From assembly GCF_933775445.1 (NCBI RefSeq), contig NC_065877.1:4340001-4404000 (forward strand): a DNA stretch of 64,000 nt. Reading direction: 5' to 3'. The notes under the pieces are model-generated. The model did not search any database. It had not been told where the DNA came from and saw only the letters and a program-made list of their open reading frames with translations. Shown one piece after another: positions 21,811 through 32,233 of the stretch (the first letter of the stretch is position 1; the number at the start of each line of letters is the position of its first letter). The position numbers and the translations under genes were made by a program. This DNA comes from Argentina anserina (lineage: Eukaryota; Streptophyta; Magnoliopsida; Rosales; Rosaceae).

Positions 21811-24800
21811 ATGGGTTCTGGAGACGAATGTGATGTTCCGAAATTTGAGGTATCGGTTAAGAGTTCTGACAGTGGGTCCTTTGGGGGAACTAAACTCAAT
21901 GGGACCAATTATCGCAAATGGAAGCGACTTATGACGGCTCATCTTCGAGGCATGCACAAGATGGGGCATGTAACCGGAATAACTAAAGCTCCCAGTGCAG
22001 ATGATATTATTGCCTACACTAAGTGGGACGACGATGATGGTCTTGTGATGTCCGTCTTGTGGAAGGCTATGAACGAAGAGATAATTGATTTAGTGGAGGC
22101 ATGTGACACTGCGCAGGCAATATGGCTGACACTTGAAGGTTTATATACTAATGACTCTGATTTCATACAGGTTCATGAGTTAATGTGCACCGCTTTGGCG
22201 ATGCAACAAGATGGGCAACCTGTGGCGCAATATTTCACCAAACTAAGAAATATTTGGGCTGAGATTGATGTGAAACGTCCTTGCATGATCAAACATCAGG
22301 AGGATATTATTTGGTACCAACGTGAGAAGGAGCTTGAGCGAGTTCACCATTTCCTGAAAGGTCTTGATACTAAACATAACAATGCGAAGGGGGAATTGCT
22401 CCGCCAGACTGAGCCACCTAGCTTAATTACAGCTTTCACATATATCCGTAAGGATGAATCTCAGCAGAACAGCCTTCATCAGACACAAGTTGAAGTTTCC
22501 AGCCTTACTATTCGTGCTAGATCTTCAGCACCGCCCCTTCAGCAAGCCACTTCATCGTCACTTCATCACCGAGGACCACCACCAGGTTTCGGGAATCAGC
22601 CCCGCCCTCCTTGCTCTTATTGTCAAGATACAAACCATGCTCGTGCAACCTGTTGGAAGTTGTATCCACACCTTAGGCCCCAAAGGCCTAATTATCGTCC
22701 TAAAGCCAAAGCAGCTATTCAACTAGTCCAGGAACCAGATATTTATGGTGTGGTTGGACACGATCATCATACAGCAGGAGGAGTAACACCCACAGCATCA
22801 ATAGCTGGTCGTGGTAAGATTGGTATGACTTTACATATTTCTCACTTTGGTGGTTTTGATACATGGATTATTGATTCTGGTGCGTCCGATCATATGACTT
22901 ATGACAAATCTTATTTTACTATATTATCTCCTCCACCAGTACCATATGTTACTAATGCTAATGGTGAGGCATTCCCCGTATTAGGGAAAGGGTCAGTTCG
23001 TATTACTCCCACAATAGAGCTTCACAATGTGTTATATGTACCTGCTTTATCTCATCATTTGATATCGGTCCCACAATTAAACACTGAAGCTAAGTGCTCT
23101 GTGACATTTTTTCCCATGTATGTGATATTTCAGGATCTTCTCACCGGGGAGTTAATTGGTCGGGGGTATCTACGGGGCAGGTTGTTTCATCTGGATCAGA
23201 CATATGCGGGAGAGAAACCAGGGGCACAGTCCCGGATCGCTTTACTCTCCACTTCTGATAAGCTAAGTGAAGTTTGGTTATGGCATCGTCGCTTGGGGCA
23301 TCCTTCATTTAGTGTTATGAAAAAATCCATGCCTACTTTGTTTATTGGTGTGGATGAGTCAGTTTTTCGTTGTGAAACATGTGTTTTAGGCAAGAGTCAT
23401 CGGTCTACTTATTCCCCTAGTACTTCTAATAAAAGTATCATTCCTTTTGAATTAATTCATTCTGATGTTTGGGGACCCTCCAAAGAGTACTGTTTCAGGA
23501 ATGCAGTATTATGTGTCATTTATTGATGATTGCACACGTCTTTCATGGATTGTCCTTCTGAAAACCAAAAATGAGGTTTTTTCGGCTTTTCAAGCCTTCT
23601 ATACCATTGTCCAAACACAATATAATGCCACAATAAAAATTTTTCGTTCTGATAATGGGGGGGAATATGTAAATCGTGTCTTTCAGGAGTTCTTTAACGC
23701 ACATGGCATTGTTCATCAAACAACGTGTCCTTACACACCTGAGCAGAATGGAGTTTCCGAAAGAAAAAATCGTCATTTACTTGAAATGGCTCGGTGTATT
23801 CTCTTTAGTGCCCATATGCCTAAATACCTTTGGGGTGATGCTGTCATAACTTCTGCTCACCTCATTAATCGTCTTCCATCTCGTGTCCTTGAAGGCAAAG
23901 TTCCATATGAGGTGCTTGCATCCCATGTTTCCTTACCCTCTTTTCATAATCTTCCCGCCCGTGTTTTTGGTTGTGTTGCTTTTGTCCATCTTCCAAAACA
24001 TCAGAGGTCTAAGTTGGATGCCCGAGCGGTTAAATGTGTGTTTGTTGGATACGGAGGGCATCAGAAAGGGTACCGGTGCTATCATCCACCTACCAGAAAG
24101 TATTATGTTACTATGGATGTTACTTTCTTTGAGGACATGAGCTATTTCACGTCTTCTGATACTGCCCTTCAGGGGGAGATTTCATATTTTGAAGAGCTAT
24201 ATCATGGAAAGGGGGAGACAAGTCAGCCAGGAGATATGGTGACAAATTCGGTTGAGATTACTGATGATTCTGGTATAGTCACTCCAGAGATTCACGTACC
24301 AGAAGGTGAGAGTACAACTGCCCCTCCTGCCTCCCCTACTGTTGTTTATACCCCTGACCAACGTTCCCCTGTTACAGAAGATCACTCATCTGAGGTTAGT
24401 CATTCTATTAGGGCTAATACTAGTGAAGCTAATAGTAGACAATATGTCTTGCCAAATAGGTCTACTCGAGGTCAGCCAACAAAAACATATGAACCTACCC
24501 TTCAGGCTAAAGCTAAGTATCCTGTGGCAAATTTTATGTCTACCAAAAGATTGTCTAAGTCATATGAATCATTTGTGAATCAAATTTCTGCTGTATCAAT
24601 ACCTAACAAAGTGCAGGATGCATTGGGAGATCCAAAATGGAGAAAAGCGATGGAAGAAGAGATGGAAGCATTACAGAAGAACAATACTTGGGAGCTTGTA
24701 TCTCCACCACATGGCAAGAAGGCAGTGGGATGTCGTTGGGTGTTTACAGTGAAGCATAATCCAGATGGGTCAGTAAGCCGGTATAAAGCACGCCTAGTAG

Positions 24801-26140
24801 CAAAAGGGTTCACCCAAACATATGGCATAGACTATGATGAGACATTTGCACCTGTTGCAAAGATGAACACTATTCGGGTATTGCTCTCTTTTGCTGCTAC
24901 TTTAAACTGGTCACTTAGACAATTTGATGTTAAGAATGCATTCCTTCATGGAGAACTTACAGAAGAAGTGTATATGGATCTTCCTCCTGGATATGTGGCA
25001 GCTTCTCCAGATAACTTTGTATGCAGATTAAGAAAGTCTTTGTATGGTCTTAAACAGTCTCCTCGTGCTTGGTTTGGAAGATTTTCACAATTCATGAAGA
25101 AAATTGGCTACAAGCAGAGTAATTCAGACCACACATTATTTCTCAAACACCAACAAGGGAAGGTAACAGCCCTAATTATATATGTTGACGATATGGTAGT
25201 TACTGGTAATGATACTATTGAGATGGATAGATTACAGAAGCAGCTAGCTACAGAGTTTGAGATGAAAGACTTAGGAACACTCAAGTACTTCTTGGGCATT
25301 GAGGTAGCCCGGGGAAGTGATGGTATCTATCTATGTCAGAGAAAGTACATCCTTGATCTACTAACAGAAACAGGTATGTTGGATTGCACTCCAATTGATA
25401 CTCCTATTGAGCAGAACCATCGGTTAGCAGAGTACCCAGATCAGGTGCCTACTGACAAGACTCGTTATCAGAGGATAGTTGGACGCCTGATTTATTTATC
25501 ACATACCAGACCAGATCTTGCATATGCAGTAAGTGTAGTGAGTCAGTTCATGCATAATCCCAGTATGGATCACATGGATGCTGTTGTGAGGATTTTGAGG
25601 TACTTGAAGTCAGCTCCAGGGAGAGGAGTGATGTTTTCTAAACACAACAATATCATTAAGGTTTGTGGTTTCACAGATGCAGACTGGGCTGGAAATATTA
25701 CAGATCGGAGATCCACATCAGGGTATTTTACCTTTGTTGGAGGTAATCTTGTTACTTGGAAGAGTAAGAAACAAAAGGTGGTAGCTCGATCTAGTGCTGA
25801 AGCAGAATACAGAGGTATGGCTCAGGGAGTATGCGAGTTGTTATGGCTTAGAAATTTGCTACAAGATTTGGGTGTTAAGCCTAAGTGTGCTATGCAGCTG
25901 TACTGTGACAACAAGGCAGCTATTGATATTTCACAGAATCCTGTACAACATGATCGTACAAAGCATGTGGAGGTTGATCGTCACTTTATAAAGGAGAAGC
26001 TAGATGCTGAGACCATTAGCTTTCCTTTTGTTCCTTCAGAAGATCAACTTGCAGATATACTCACAAAAGGAGTGTCTAAGAAGGCTTTTTATGACTCACT
26101 TAGCAAATTGGGCATGGTCGATGTGTATGCACCAACTTGA
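21811..26140 (+). pseudogene. Copia gag-pol polyprotein, interrupted by one frame change
   Basis: First frame 21811-23526 (571 codons): gag core with GTNYRKWKRLM near the N-terminus, CCHC zinc knuckle at 268-281 (CSYCQDTNHARATC), protease DSGA with catalytic D355, GAG-pre-integrase LWHRRLGHPSF, and the first integrase aspartate in HSDVWG (D552). The reading then continues in the +1 frame (23465-26140): integrase D in FRSDNGGEY and E in VSERKNR, 36 residues apart (the DD35E triad), reverse transcriptase with YVDD at 25181-25192, and RNase H with DADWAG, SSAEAEYRGMA and DNKAAIDIS. Similarity switches frames near 23487-23493, so the integrase catalytic core is split. Copia elements normally have a single frame, so this is a one-base lesion or an assembly error. 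Confidence 0.9.
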
Positions 26141-26147
26141 GGGGGAG

Positions 26148-26306
26148 TGTTAGCATGAGTCAAATATTAGCACCGGATCTCACCAACCAAGCCGTAGTAA
26201 TTGACAAATTATCTTTGGTTTCATACTTGTTAATTGGTAGCCTAGAATCCTATAAATACCATGTAATTATTCATATCGAATATAAGTGATTGTAGCTTAT
26301 TCTACT
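26148..26306 (+). promoter_or_regulatory. Copia 3' LTR, potential promoter for the beta-galactosidase gene
   Basis: 159 bp, identical to the 5' LTR. TATAAATA at 26251-26258 is in sense orientation 84 bp before the ATG at 26342, so transcription from this LTR would start near 26280 and read straight into the gene. A minimal ATG-TAA occurs at 26260-26265, probably upstream of that start. Use as a promoter is inference. Confidence 0.6.
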
Positions 26307-26341
26307 CTAAGTTCATTGCTTTGATCAGATTTTCTCAAATA

Positions 26342-28522
26342 ATGTGGAACCCTAACATGTTCAGGGTCAAGACCATGTTATTCCTGCTTCTGTTTCTAGT
26401 TTCATGGCTCTCTTCTGCTTCAGCCTCTGTAGGTTATGATCAAAGAGCTATCATAGTCAATGGAAAGAGAAGGATTCTCATTTCTGGGTCTATTCACTAC
26501 CCCAGAAGCACACCTGAGATGTGGCCGGATTTGATTCAGAAGGCCAAAGATGGAGGATTGGATGTGATACAGACCTATGTGTTCTGGAATGGGCATGAAC
26601 CAAGCCCAGGGAAATATTATTTTGAGGATAGGTATGATTTGGTTAAGTTCATCAAGCTGGCCCAACAGCATGGCCTATATGTTCATCTCCGGATTGGTCC
26701 TTATATTTGTGCTGAATGGAACTTCGGAGGATTCCCTATTTGGTTAAAATATGTTCCTGGAATCGCTTTCAGAACAGACAATCGTCCTTTTATGTCAGCA
26801 ATGGAAAAATTTACAAAGAAGATTGTGTATATGATGAAGACAGAAAGGTTGTTCCAAACTCAGGGAGGTCCTATAATCCTGTCTCAGATTGAAAATGAAT
26901 TTGGACCGGTAGAGTGGGAAATTGGTGCACCTGGTAAATCTTATACTCGATGGGCAGCTAAAATGGCTCTAGCTCTCAACACTGGAGTTCCATGGATTAT
27001 GTGCAAGCAAGAAGATGCCCCTGATCCAATCATCGATACTTGTAATGGCTTCTACTGTGAAAACTTCACTCCAAACAAGAACTATAAGCCTAAAATGTGG
27101 ACAGAAATCTGGACTGGCTGGTATACAGAATTCGGCAGGGCAGTTCCTACTAGACCTGCACAAGACTTGGCATTTTCAGTTGCAAGGTTTATACAAAATG
27201 GTGGTTCTTTTGCCAATTACTACATGTACCATGGAGGAACAAATTTTGGCCGAACTGCTGGCGGTCCCTTCATGGCAACTAGCTATGACTATGATGCCCC
27301 ATTAGATGAATATGGACTAGCCAGGGAGCCAAAATATAGTCATTTGAAATATCTGCACCAAGCCATCAAATTAGCTGAGTCATCTTTGGTAGCTACTGAT
27401 GCTGCAGTAGTGTCAACACTTGGATATAATCAAGAGGCTCATGTATACCAGTCAGGATCTAATTGTGCTGCATTCCTTGCAAATTACGATACACAATACT
27501 CGGTAAGAGTTCATTTTTGGGGTAAGCAATATAAGCTGCCACCTTGGTCCATAAGCATTCTCCCTGACTGCAAAACTGAAGTTTTCAACACTGCAAGGGT
27601 TGGCCAGAGCCCGCCGGCGAAGATGACACCAGTAGCATACCTCTCTTGGCAGGCGTACATGGAAGAAATTGCCACTACCAATGATGACAATGCGTTTACA
27701 AAGATCGGACTTCAGGAGCAAATAAATCTCACTAGGGATGTTACAGACTACTTGTGGTACATGACAGATATCACAATAGATCCTAATGAACAATTCCTAG
27801 AAACTGGACAGTACCCTATTCTCACTGTCGATTCAGCTGGGCACGCCTTGCATGTTTTCATCAATGGTCAACTATCAGGATCTGCTTATGGAAAATTGGA
27901 GTTCCCCAAGTTAGAATTTGAACAAGGTGTGAAGCTGAGAGCTGGCATTAACAAGCTTGCATTACTGAGCGTTTCTGTTGGTCTGCCAAATGTTGGTGTG
28001 CACTTTGAGACATGGAATGCCGGAGTTCTAGGACCAGTCACATTGAAGGGTCTGAATTCGGGAACATGGGATATGTCACAATGGCAGTGGACCTACAAGA
28101 TTGGTATGAAAGGTGAAGATATGAGCCTTCATACCATGAGTGGAAGTTCTTCTGTTGAATGGTTACAAGGATCTTTGTTAGCTCAAAATCGACCCCTTAC
28201 ATGGTACAAGGCTATTGTAGATGCATTACCAGGAAATGCACCGTTAGCTTTAGATATGGGAAGCATGGGAAAGGGTCAAATGTGGATTAATGGTCGGAGT
28301 ATCGGACGCCACTGGCCGGCATATAAAGCTACTGGGACATGTAGTGCTTGTTATTATGCCGGAACTTATACTGAAAAAAAATGCCGAACAAATTGCGGTC
28401 AATCCTCTCAGAGATGGTACCATGTTCCCCGGTCCTGGCTGAAGCCAACTGGGAATCTATTGGTTGTGTTTGAAGAATGGGGTGGTGATCCGACTAAGAT
28501 TGCTTTGGTAGCAAGAAGTTGA
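26342..28522 (+). CDS. BGAL: Beta-galactosidase (GH35), apparently intronless retrogene
   Basis: Secreted exo-galactosidase that removes terminal beta-galactose from cell-wall galactans and arabinogalactans. One uninterrupted frame of 726 residues from the ATG at 26342 (a TTG opens the frame earlier). A signal peptide is obvious ([20 protein letters not shown]). Seen are [17 protein letters not shown], the GH35 signature [13 protein letters not shown] at about 175-187 with acid/base E186, the nucleophile in [10 protein letters not shown] (E255), [18 protein letters not shown], and C-terminal domains ending in [27 protein letters not shown]. It lacks the SUEL lectin tail, as do several normal plant members of about 720-730 residues. 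Plant GH35 genes usually have well over ten introns, so a full-length frame with none points to a processed copy. All catalytic residues are intact, which argues for function. Confidence 0.92.
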   Translation: MWNPNMFRVKTMLFLLLFLVSWLSSASASVGYDQRAIIVNGKRRILISGSIHYPRSTPEMWPDLIQKAKDGGLDVIQTYVFWNGHEPSPGKYYFEDRYDLVKFIKLAQQHGLYVHLRIGPYICAEWNFGGFPIWLKYVPGIAFRTDNRPFMSAMEKFTKKIVYMMKTERLFQTQGGPIILSQIENEFGPVEWEIGAPGKSYTRWAAKMALALNTGVPWIMCKQEDAPDPIIDTCNGFYCENFTPNKNYKPKMWTEIWTGWYTEFGRAVPTRPAQDLAFSVARFIQNGGSFANYYMYHGGTNFGRTAGGPFMATSYDYDAPLDEYGLAREPKYSHLKYLHQAIKLAESSLVATDAAVVSTLGYNQEAHVYQSGSNCAAFLANYDTQYSVRVHFWGKQYKLPPWSISILPDCKTEVFNTARVGQSPPAKMTPVAYLSWQAYMEEIATTNDDNAFTKIGLQEQINLTRDVTDYLWYMTDITIDPNEQFLETGQYPILTVDSAGHALHVFINGQLSGSAYGKLEFPKLEFEQGVKLRAGINKLALLSVSVGLPNVGVHFETWNAGVLGPVTLKGLNSGTWDMSQWQWTYKIGMKGEDMSLHTMSGSSSVEWLQGSLLAQNRPLTWYKAIVDALPGNAPLALDMGSMGKGQMWINGRSIGRHWPAYKATGTCSACYYAGTYTEKKCRTNCGQSSQRWYHVPRSWLKPTGNLLVVFEEWGGDPTKIALVARS

Positions 28523-29112
28523 GTTTCAGTTTTTGGAGGGCATCCAGCAGCTTCGAAGATTACAACAATCCTGAAGTCTCATATCAGTTCATCTTTGCCT
28601 AGTAGGCTCATACCATTAGGATGATTCATTAATTTTTTTGTCTATACACATAGGAATACTATATATTTGTTATATATGATTCACCATTTCTCATTCTTAT
28701 ATTATCAATACCTATCAATTATAGTATAATAATCCCTTTCTGGGTGGAACAGCCCATGTAAATCGGGAAGAGGGTGAGGTGCTTAATCCTTTGTTCCAAT
28801 TAGTTGGCAGAGGTTGAAGTACCTAACCATCACAAGTTCACAACCATAAAATTAAGGTTTATGTCAAAACTCACAAACCCAAAAAAGAACAAGTCTCATC
28901 ACCACCCTATGACCAAACTTTGATTCAACAAATGAACCAATTCCACCAACTATAACTCTCTCTTCTGCTATTCTTCTGCAGTTTATCTCTCACTTACATA
29001 TCCTTTGTTAGTTGGAAATCCTTTGATTTTTTCATTACCTTGATCACATTCTGTTCATTTCCTTTTCTTCGACATTTTTCGGTTTAAACATACATAAGGT
29101 TGGCATTCGGGG
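28523..29112. other. Intergenic between beta-galactosidase and PP1 genes
   Basis: 3' UTR and AT-rich promoter sequence; no gene seen, and no obvious poly(A) remnant of a retrocopy after the beta-galactosidase stop. Confidence 0.5.
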
Positions 29113-30806
29113 ATGGAAGGATTGGATGCCCTGATTCAGAGATTACTGGAAGGAAAGGTAAACAGAGGCAAACGGATACCTCTAGTAGAGGCCGAAGTCC
29201 GCCAACTTTGCATCACTGCTAAAGAAGTTTTTCTCAGGCAACCTCTTCTTCTTGAACTGGCAGCTCCCATCAATGTTTGCGGTATGCAACTATGCATTAA
29301 TCTGCTCTATCTTATATTTTTTAACAGAGTTTTATAATTCTTATCCTATTATGTTTTCTGCAAGCACTTTGCAACAAACTAGTAGTACAAACAATTAGAT
29401 CAGATCGTACCCATCTGTCGTATTTCTGTTAACTTCCTATCTGTAAATTTCTGATATTTTGCTTGTACCTCAAGGTACCATAATTTCTTCATGCTGGCAT
29501 TGTTAAAGATTGAAATACCTGATTCCCATCACCAGATTTGCCTCTCAGTTGATATACATGAAACCTTTGTTCAATTAAGCTGTGAAAATGTATAATGACT
29601 ATGCCCATTTCTTCTATGTTGGAAGCAGAGATGACATATTATTCAGTATCTTGTTGTTGTTGAGAATCAGACATACTTCTGGCCATAATATTTGGAGTTG
29701 GGATGTGCAGGTGATATACATGGTCAATATCATGATCTCTTGCGGCTGTTTGAGTTAGGTGGATTTCCGCCGGATGCAAATTACGTGTTTCTTGGAGACT
29801 ATGTAGACAGAGGAAAACAGAGCATAGAGACAATATGCCTTCTCCTTGCTTACAAGATCAGATATCCAGACAATTTTTTCCTCCTCCGAGGGAACCATGA
29901 ATGTGCTTCCATCAACAGAATCTATGGATTCTACGATGAGTGTAAGCGTAGGTTCAGCGTCCGGTTATGGAAGGTCTTCACAGAATGCTTCAATTGTTTG
30001 CCTGTCGCGGCGGTCATTGATGACAAGATCTTCTGCATGCATGGTGGCCTATCTCCTGAGTTGGAAAGCTTGGACAAGCTCAGAGCTATAGAGAGGCCGG
30101 TTGACGTGCCGGACCAGGGACTATTATGTGACATTCTTTGGTCAGATCCAGATAGAGACATTAAAGGGTGGGGTGAGAATGATAGGGGTGTTTCGTATAC
30201 TTTTGGACCTGATAGGGTAGCTGAATTCTTGATGAAACATGATATGGATCTCATATGCCGCGCTCACCAGGTCTTTCTCTTTCAGTTTCTTCTGCCTATT
30301 ACCTTCTTTGTTAATGCCTAATCCTATTTGTACTGTTTTCACATTTTCCTATTATTCTTGCCCTTAGCATAGCCACTTTAGAGACATTTCTATGTGATTT
30401 TTCCTGCCATAAACCTTAAGACAATATACAATGTCAAGCTCTCTCATGGTACACCAAAATAAGTTCAACTAAAGCCTCAATGCAATTTCCTTTTGAATTA
30501 CAAGCGATCTATCTGGGAAAAGTTTAAGTTCCTTTTTAATCGAAATTTGATTCTACATATGATTTTGGCACCTGATTGATCTTCATTCTTGAGGTGGCTA
30601 AATAGTACTTTTTTGGCCTTGGTTGACAGGTTGTTGAAGATGGTTACGAATTCTTTGCAGAAAGGCAGCTGGTTACCATATTTTCTGCACCAAACTATTG
30701 CGGAGAGTTCAACAACGCAGGTGCCTTAATGAGAGTGGATAAGAGTTTGCTTTGCTCATTTCAGCTAGTGAAACCTTGGAGAGGGAAAGGTGCAGTAGAA
30801 TATTGA
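29113..30806 (+). CDS. Serine/threonine protein phosphatase PP1 catalytic subunit (TOPP type)
   Basis: Three exons, 29113-29281, 29711-30270 and 30630-30806 (906 bp), give 301 residues. It dephosphorylates Ser/Thr residues with a two-metal centre and is targeted by regulatory subunits. All PPP motifs are present: GDIHGQ (57-62), GDYVDRG (85-91), RGNHE (116-120), the WSDPD block and RAHQ at the end of exon 2, and [14 protein letters not shown] in exon 3. The N-terminus [15 protein letters not shown] is typical of plant PP1. It ends soon after the conserved FQLVKP with the short tail WRGKGAVEY; many PP1 proteins have a longer tail, so this is a short-tailed isoform or a divergent paralogue. Introns fall at conserved positions (after CG and after RAHQ). 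Confidence 0.93.
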
Positions 30807-31077
30807 CTCTCATGTTATCGGATTTGCGGTGGTGATGAAGAAAAAGAAATTTAGAATGGAGAAAGAAAGAAAACCAGCATCAAAGGAGTGGAAACCTGTT
30901 CTGTGTAAAGTCAGCAGCATTATATGCATTTCATTATATTCCCCAGTTGCCAGCAAATTTCGCTAGAACAGCATGTTAACCCTCATTTGTAGAAACACGA
31001 ATGCCTTGTATTCACACAATTCAGAAAATACAAGGGGTCACACTATATATCTAAGCTCGCTTATCTTTTGTGAATGT
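30807..31077. other. PP1 3' UTR and spacer
   Basis: No separate feature seen. Confidence 0.4.
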
Positions 31078-31638
31078 GGTATCACCAATGTTCTAAATAT
31101 CCCGATATATCCTCGATATATCTCTGATATTAAGAAAACAATACGATAAATTGTTTATCGGTATATTATATCGGTCAACCCAAAAAATCAAGTCAAATGA
31201 CGATATATCGGGTCAAACCGAGTTTGACCCGATATATCAGTACTTTAAAAAAAATTAAAAAAAAACCATGTCATTTTGAAAAAGTAATTTTAAAAAAATT
31301 GAAAGTTTTGTCGATAGCATTCGATGACAAGAGAGATTATGATGAATGATCACCTCTATTTTTATTAATTAATATTATTTATGTATTTTAATTGTCAAAA
31401 CAATTAAATATTTTTTTATGAAGTTTATTTAGTACATTTACTTCTAAAAGTTTTAATTTCTCAAGTTTATTTGATATATTTTGATGTATATGTTTATAAA
31501 TATCTTAAATTTAATTAAAAATTAGCAAAAACGATAAATCCGATATAATCCGATATCTCTCGATATATCCCCGTTATATCCTTATTTTACAAAACCGATA
31601 CGATGCCGATAACCGTTATTTAGACCATTGGGTATCAC
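31078..31638. mobile_element. hAT-like MITE with 8-bp target duplication
   Basis: GGTATCAC flanks the element at 31078-31085 and 31631-31638. The ends are inverted repeats: CAATGTTCTAAATA at 31086 and, from the other end, CAATGGTCTAAATA (13 of 14). Length is 545 bp, non-coding. Both arms carry several CGATATATC palindromes. An 8-bp target duplication fits the hAT superfamily; a Mutator-like origin would usually give 9 bp. Confidence 0.8.
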
Positions 31639-32072
31639 TAGTTACTTGTTTTGTGCAAGGCAATCTTCAAACTGATACCTAAAGTACTGCAAATTTTTAG
31701 GTACTTTAACTGGTTATTGCAAAACACAAAAGATGAGAATTCATCATGGTTTACTTGATATTCAATATATCTGCGCCTGCTTCTCCAGATAAATCAACCC
31801 CTTTTCACCACTTATTTAGTTAAATTTCAGGTTAAGAGTGGAAGACGAGTTGTTGCAAGATACTTGGATACTCGCAACACAAGTACCCGATCGGGTTGCA
31901 TATCGCGCAAGCAGCCTGTGTTACAAAAGAGAAAAGTATACATCCACAAGACCAGAGCCCTAAATTAACAATTCAGAATCATATCGTTTTACAAGGCAAG
32001 GTGATTTCTGAGTCATCTAATGATGCAGGTAGCTTGAAGATATCCCTCATGCAGGTACCAGACTCTACAATA

Positions 32073-32233
32073 AACTATTTTTGTAGACAGCAGCTCCCGA
32101 AAGGTCACGTAATGATCAGAACCTTCAGTTTGACCACACATGAACAATCAACTATTTTCCTTAGACAGCAGCTTCATATTCTCAAAAGGTCAGGTAATGA
32201 TCTGACAATCAGTTTGACCACACATGAACAAGA
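32073..32233. repeat. About 80-bp tandem duplication covering the end of the WD40 gene
   Basis: AACTATTTT...AGACAGCAGC...GGTCA.GTAATGATC...CAGTTTGACCACACATGAACAA occurs at 32073-32149 and again at 32150-32233. The second copy spans the stop codon of the WD40-like gene on the minus strand, so the copy at 32073 is a downstream duplicate of the C-terminal codons and stop. Confidence 0.75.

Larger units (their letters stand above)
20799..26311 (+). mobile_element. Young full-length Ty1/copia retrotransposon
   Basis: Target duplication CTAAG at 20799-20803 and 26307-26311. The 5' LTR 20804-20962 and the 3' LTR 26148-26306 are both 159 bp and identical by eye, so insertion is recent. The LTR begins TGTTAG and ends CTACT, not the canonical CA. 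The primer-binding site TGGTATCAGAGC (initiator-Met tRNA type) is at 20963-20974 and the purine tract GAGGGGGAG is at 26139-26147. Domain order gag, protease, integrase, reverse transcriptase, RNase H is that of copia elements. It is in the same orientation as the beta-galactosidase gene that follows. Coding capacity is broken by one frame change, listed with the polyprotein. Confidence 0.95.

Noticed and set aside
24019..24035. tRNA-like GATGCCCGAGCGGTTAA
   Set aside because: It lies in the copia pol frame (coding LDARAV), and no box B, acceptor stem or anticodon arm follows.
26342..28522. Calling the beta-galactosidase a processed pseudogene
   Set aside because: The frame, signal peptide and both catalytic glutamates are intact over 726 codons, and no poly(A) relic is evident.
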